Source of the DNA: Haplomitrium mnioides
Taxonomy: Eukaryota; Marchantiophyta; Haplomitriopsida; Calobryales
Length of the DNA stretch: 20,828 nt
Direction: 5' to 3'
Assembly: GCA_049999725.1 (NCBI GenBank)
Contig: JBNGIS010034085.1
Span: 1 to 20,828 of the forward strand
Below the pieces are notes generated by a model, which worked only from the letters and a program-made list of their open reading frames with translations, had not been told where the DNA came from and did not search any database. Below, piece after piece: positions 18,013 to 20,828 of this stretch; the first letter of the stretch is position 1; each line of letters starts with the position of its first letter. The translations under genes and the position numbers were made by a program.

Positions 18013-18600
18013 TCAGGTCATGAGATAGGAAACTAAGAATGCAACTTGAAATGCATGATTGGAGCAAATCGAGCAACACTGTTAGAGTTAGAGATGGGAA
18101 ATCAATGTGAGTGTAGGAGACATGTAAAGGAGGAAGGGAGGTACAAAAAATGTGACAACAACATTGGGGGCGTCAACAACAAGCATCAAACACCATCAAA
18201 TCATGTATGAATATATAGCTAAGATATTACATTTGGATTAGATTGTAGGCTAGAACATTTTTATGATGAACACAAGTATCGCACAAGGAAGGAAAACTCT
18301 AAACATCAGCTCAATTAATCAAAGCAAAGAAAAAATTGTGCTATAGACAATCTAGAAGAGAAAGAAAGAAAGGCTTCCCTCTCGTAAGTCTGTATGTATG
18401 GTGTGTGAGTGAGTTATTTGTATGTGAGTAAATATTTGTGTGTTGAGTGACTTTGTGAGTAAATTGGGGGTTGAGAAAAATCAATTAAATATTAAAGCCC
18501 TTATAAGCCTAAGCCACCAACCACCAGGAAAATCTTTAAATTTGGACAGCCAAGATGGAGAGATTTACATCAAATAACCACAAAAGAAGGGGAAGTTTTT
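18013..18600. other. Unclassified insertion between LTR fragments
   Basis: About 590 bp without similarity to the rest of the window. It includes a degenerate GTGAGT-rich stretch (18397-18470). It lies where the R/U5 of the element B LTR should be. No gene is supported. Confidence 0.5.
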
Positions 18601-18675
18601 CCCACGTGCACCTTGTGTTATAGTACAAATATAAGGTTGTGCTACTTATAAGAAAATAGAGAGGAGTGAAGAAAG

Positions 18676-19026
18676 TAGTAGGAGGTTACTTTTAGAGTTG
18701 AGATAAGATTAGTGGCCTTCAAAATTGCTTTTAGAGTTTTAGGGTTGAAATTAGAAGTGACTTCTAAGTGATCAATTTAGGGTTGAAATTAGAAGTGGCT
18801 TGTAAGTGAAGAAAGAGGGATGACACCCTCTTCTCTTGTATAAATAGAAGGGCTTCATAGCCTCGCTCCTCATTCTAGAGTTCTTCTCAATTCAGTTGTT
18901 TGGTTGTTTGGCTTTGGCTAGCACTCTTGACTTTGGTTTGCTTGTTAGCCTTGAGTTGTGTAACTCTATTAGAGTGATCTTGAAGCTGCTACTTATTTGG
19001 AGGTTGGTCCTTGAGTTCTTTTATAT
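18676..19026 (+). repeat. LTR of element D
   Basis: Aligns with the LTR of element A (3446-3776) through gaagtgRcttgtaagt, ggatgacaccc, ctcttgtataa, agaagggcttc, ggctttggctagc and ttgagttctttta. It is the least rearranged LTR of this family in the window. The block agggttgaaattagaagtg is duplicated within it (18739 and 18780). Confidence 0.8.
18839..18847 (+). promoter_or_regulatory. LTR TATA box, element D
   Basis: TATAAATAG, the best TATA box of this LTR family in the window, at the same place as 3575 and 4052. Confidence 0.7.
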
Positions 19027-19040
19027 TTGTATTAGAGCCA
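19027..19040 (+). promoter_or_regulatory. Primer binding site of element D
   Basis: ttgtattagagcca right after the LTR end differs by two bases from TGGTATCAGAGCCA, the initiator-Met tRNA site used by many plant LTR retrotransposons. Confidence 0.75.
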
Positions 19041-19057
19041 CCGTTATTTTTGGTGGA

Positions 19058-19735
19058 ATGGAGAATCAAGAAGTGAAGATGCAAGCAATGCAACAACAAA
19101 TTTAACTTTTTCTCGTCTTCTAAAAGTTCAAATGAAAATGGAGAATAGGGCACATTTTCAAGAAGAAAAAAGTCATGTGCGGTTTTCCAAACCAAAAGCA
19201 TATGATGGGAAGACGGTTCTTGACGTATTTGAAAATCTCTTGTTCAATTGTGAACAATATTTTGAGGCTACCAACATAAGACAAGATGGTTGAAGAATTC
19301 TATTTGTTGCAAGTTAGTTGGAGGGAGTGGCCAAAACTTAGTGGAGATATCAAATTGAGCAAGCTGAATGTGGATTTGTTGCTCCAATTGCTTCTTGGAA
19401 AGAGTTCAAAGAAGCAATGAATATAAGATTTAGGGTTCTAAATGCTCCAAATGTGGCAAGAGATTGCTTGGCAGAATTGAAGCAACTTGGTATGATAAGA
19501 AGCTATGTCAGGCAATTTCATAATATCATTATGCAAATTCCTAATATGGTCGAGGGAGAAGCTTTAGGTTTCTTTGTTTGAGGATTGAAGCCTTGCACTA
19601 GAATGGAAGTAACAATGAGAGAGCCCTCTCAACTAGAAGAAGCAATGGGTATGGCAGAACGATACGACTTACTACTATCGACTACCAAAGCTAGGCCAGG
19701 TCCACAACAAGCTTTACTAAATGTTTGTGTACCAT
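19058..19735 (+). pseudogene. Gag fragment, element D
   Basis: The ATG at 19058 opens MENQEVKMQAMQQQI and then a stop. The conserved gag domain follows in shifting frames: YDGK-like start and NCEQYFEAT near 19200-19270, then from about 19380 APIASWKEFKEAMNIRFR, SYVRQFHNIIMQIPNM, GLKPCTRMEVTMREPSQLEE and AMGMAERYDLLL. These match the retrotransposon gag family. A TGA falls before GLKP. The protein is cut off at about 19735, and no zinc knuckle or protease follows. Confidence 0.85.
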
Positions 19736-19742
19736 GTCATTA

Positions 19743-19810
19743 GCATACACATCACTTATACAACTATATTATCCACACATATTCCATGATATTTAAAGAT
19801 ATACAATAAA
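19743..19810. repeat. Truncated third copy of the 115-bp repeat (R3)
   Basis: gcatacacatcacttatac...caac and attccatgatatttaaagatatacaata match the first half of R2 and R1. It stops at the inverted repeat boundary (19811), so the hairpin part is missing. Confidence 0.7.
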
Positions 19811-19960
19811 CAGCCGCTACTTTGAACCAGGAACCGCTACTGGATTCCTGTTTCACTTGACAGTCGAATTTTTTTTTCTGAAGATTTGGCATTCAAAAAC
19901 ATCAAATTTAAAACTAAAATCTTCTTTTTAAAAAACATTTTGTTTTTTATTAACAAAAAA
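19811..19960 (-). repeat. Right arm of the long inverted repeat (family E terminus)
   Basis: Reverse complement of 1-148. It starts cagccgctactttgaacc and contains an octamer direct repeat (ccgctact at 19813 and 19834). The boundary on the left is sharp against retrotransposon sequence. Confidence 0.85.
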
Positions 19961-20194
19961 TCCATATTTTCCATTTAGATTATATGTCAAATATTTTATT
20001 TAGAAAGAAAACTTAAAAAGCAAACATTTTGATTATTCGAATATTTTGAAAAAACTTGACACTATTGAAAATAAATTAAATTCAAGAAAAAAGAAATAAA
20101 ATATATATATTTCGATAGAAGAAAATTACAGGAAAACCTAAATGTCTAATCGGATAAGGACTTTAAACCTGACTTGGAGCATCGTAGCCAACAA
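19961..20194. other. AT-rich spacer of the family E repeat
   Basis: Very AT-rich, with no gene. It separates the inverted repeat end from the palindromic motif array, as 2183-2500 does in the left copy. Confidence 0.5.
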
Positions 20195-20400
20195 AGTCTA
20201 TGCAAGCATAGACTCCAAACCACAACCGTAAAGCCTATGGACACATAGACTCCGAACAAGAATCCTAAATACTCTGCTTGCTTTCACTCTCAACAAGAAC
20301 AACGAAGCCATGCACGCATTGACTTTCAACTACAATCCAACAGCAAAAACACGCCAAGCATCTAAAGAAGAACCCTACAGCCTATGCAAGCATGGACATT
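20195..20400 (+). repeat. Second array of near-palindromic motifs
   Basis: Copies start at about 20195, 20231, 20304 and 20378. The best one is AGTCTATGC-AA-GCATAGACT (20195-20214), a perfect 9-base inverted repeat with a 2-base centre. Flanks such as gactttcaactacaat match the array at 2009-2182 in the same orientation. Spacing is wider and less regular than on the left. Confidence 0.7.
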
Positions 20401-20653
20401 GAACAAGAACCCTTTGACGAATAGGTGTCAATACTCTGAACAACAACTGCCTAGCTTAAGCGTGCAGTGGAACTGGAGAAGAACTACAAATCCTAAAATG
20501 CGCAAAGACACTAAACAATGAGCAAAGCCTACAAATAATTCTGAGATTAGAAATTGACATCAAACCATTCTTGGACTATCAAAAAGGTCAACTTATTCTT
20601 GAGATTTAGAAAAAATGAATTTTATTATAGAGGACAAAAGTACAAACATTTTA
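20401..20653. other. Intergenic or 3' untranslated stretch
   Basis: No feature is supported. If the minus-strand frame at 20654-20824 is a gene end, this would be its 3' untranslated region. Confidence 0.4.
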
Positions 20654-20824
20654 TCAAACAATCTCCTCTTCCGGAGGAACTGTCTCATCTACATCTACTC
20701 GCTGAGCATCTGCAGCCGCTACAGAATCCTGAAGAGACTTTGCAGTCCCCGATATCACCATAGAGTCACCAGAAGCACCTGCAGTACCAAGAGGAACAGG
20801 TTCCTTGTGGTACGCAAATACTAT
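20654..20824 (-). CDS. Possible terminal exon, C-terminal 56 residues of an unknown protein
   Basis: A clean minus-strand frame from the window edge to a TGA at 20654-20656. It reads VFAYHKEPVPLGTAG, MVISGTAKSLQDSVAAADAQ and VDETVPPEEEIV, an acidic, Ala/Val-rich tail. Its base composition is far less AT-rich than its surroundings. A TAG lies directly upstream (20825-20827) and could be a 3' splice acceptor AG, or a frame stop. I do not recognise the family. Since it lies beyond the repeat terminus and motif array, it may be the end of a transposase of the family E element. A host gene is equally possible. The opposite-strand frame (20554-20763) is less convincing. Confidence 0.35.
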   Translation of the reverse strand: MVFAYHKEPVPLGTAGASGDSMVISGTAKSLQDSVAAADAQRVDVDETVPPEEEIV

Positions 20825-20828
20825 CTAT

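Larger units (their letters stand above)
18605..19740 (+). mobile_element. Element D: gypsy 3' end, LTR and Gag (same family as A and B)
   Basis: A short piece of 3' untranslated sequence and polypurine tract (18610-18685, like 17745-17812) leads into a complete-looking LTR, which is followed by a primer binding site and Gag. An LTR with a pol end on its left and Gag on its right is the pattern of a tandem array of elements sharing LTRs. Confidence 0.7.

Noticed and set aside
18397-18470. GTGAGT-rich stretch as a possible satellite or CRISPR-like array
   Set aside because: Units are irregular in length and sequence, with no spacer structure.
20700-20730. cagccgctacagaatcctg as another copy of the family E terminus
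   Set aside because: The match is short, and it lies inside the clean minus-strand reading frame; likely coincidence.

Overview
The window looks like the repeat-rich intergenic DNA of a land plant with a large genome. It is AT-rich, has no intact host gene, and is almost wholly made of old, nested LTR retrotransposons of the Ty3/gypsy superfamily. Plant features are the chromodomain gypsy polyproteins, an initiator-Met-type primer binding site, LTR TATA boxes, and stops that fall where C-to-T decay of methylated sites would put them. I cannot name the species.

Layout. Positions 1-148 and 19811-19960 are a long inverted repeat, and a related terminus ends at 2530. Positions 149-2000 are mostly unclassified, with one 79-bp tandem duplication. 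A near-palindromic motif array lies at 2009-2182 and recurs at 20195-20400. From 2532 to 19740 there is a plus-strand tandem run of one chromodomain-gypsy family: element A (RNase H, integrase ends, LTR), element B (LTR, Gag, RT thumb, RNase H, integrase) and element D (LTR, Gag). Element B is split by a minus-strand gypsy, element C (about 6680-17508). B's integrase ends at about 6660, and its chromodomain reappears at 17526, directly after C.

Element C is the notable object. Read on the minus strand, its order is 5' LTR, primer binding site, a long leader with a decayed coiled-coil frame, Gag with two zinc knuckles, aspartic protease (DSGA), a C5-cytosine DNA methyltransferase domain (PCQ and ENM motifs), reverse transcriptase (YIDD), RNase H, integrase, and a C-terminal module that may be a broken PHD finger. 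The methyltransferase sits inside pol between protease and reverse transcriptase. All copies here are pseudogenes: frameshifts, stops, altered catalytic residues, and a GA microsatellite grown inside the methyltransferase reading frame.

At the right edge (20654-20824, minus) there is a short clean reading frame with an acidic C-terminus. It may be the last exon of a gene or transposase that continues outside the window. No rRNA, tRNA or CRISPR was seen.
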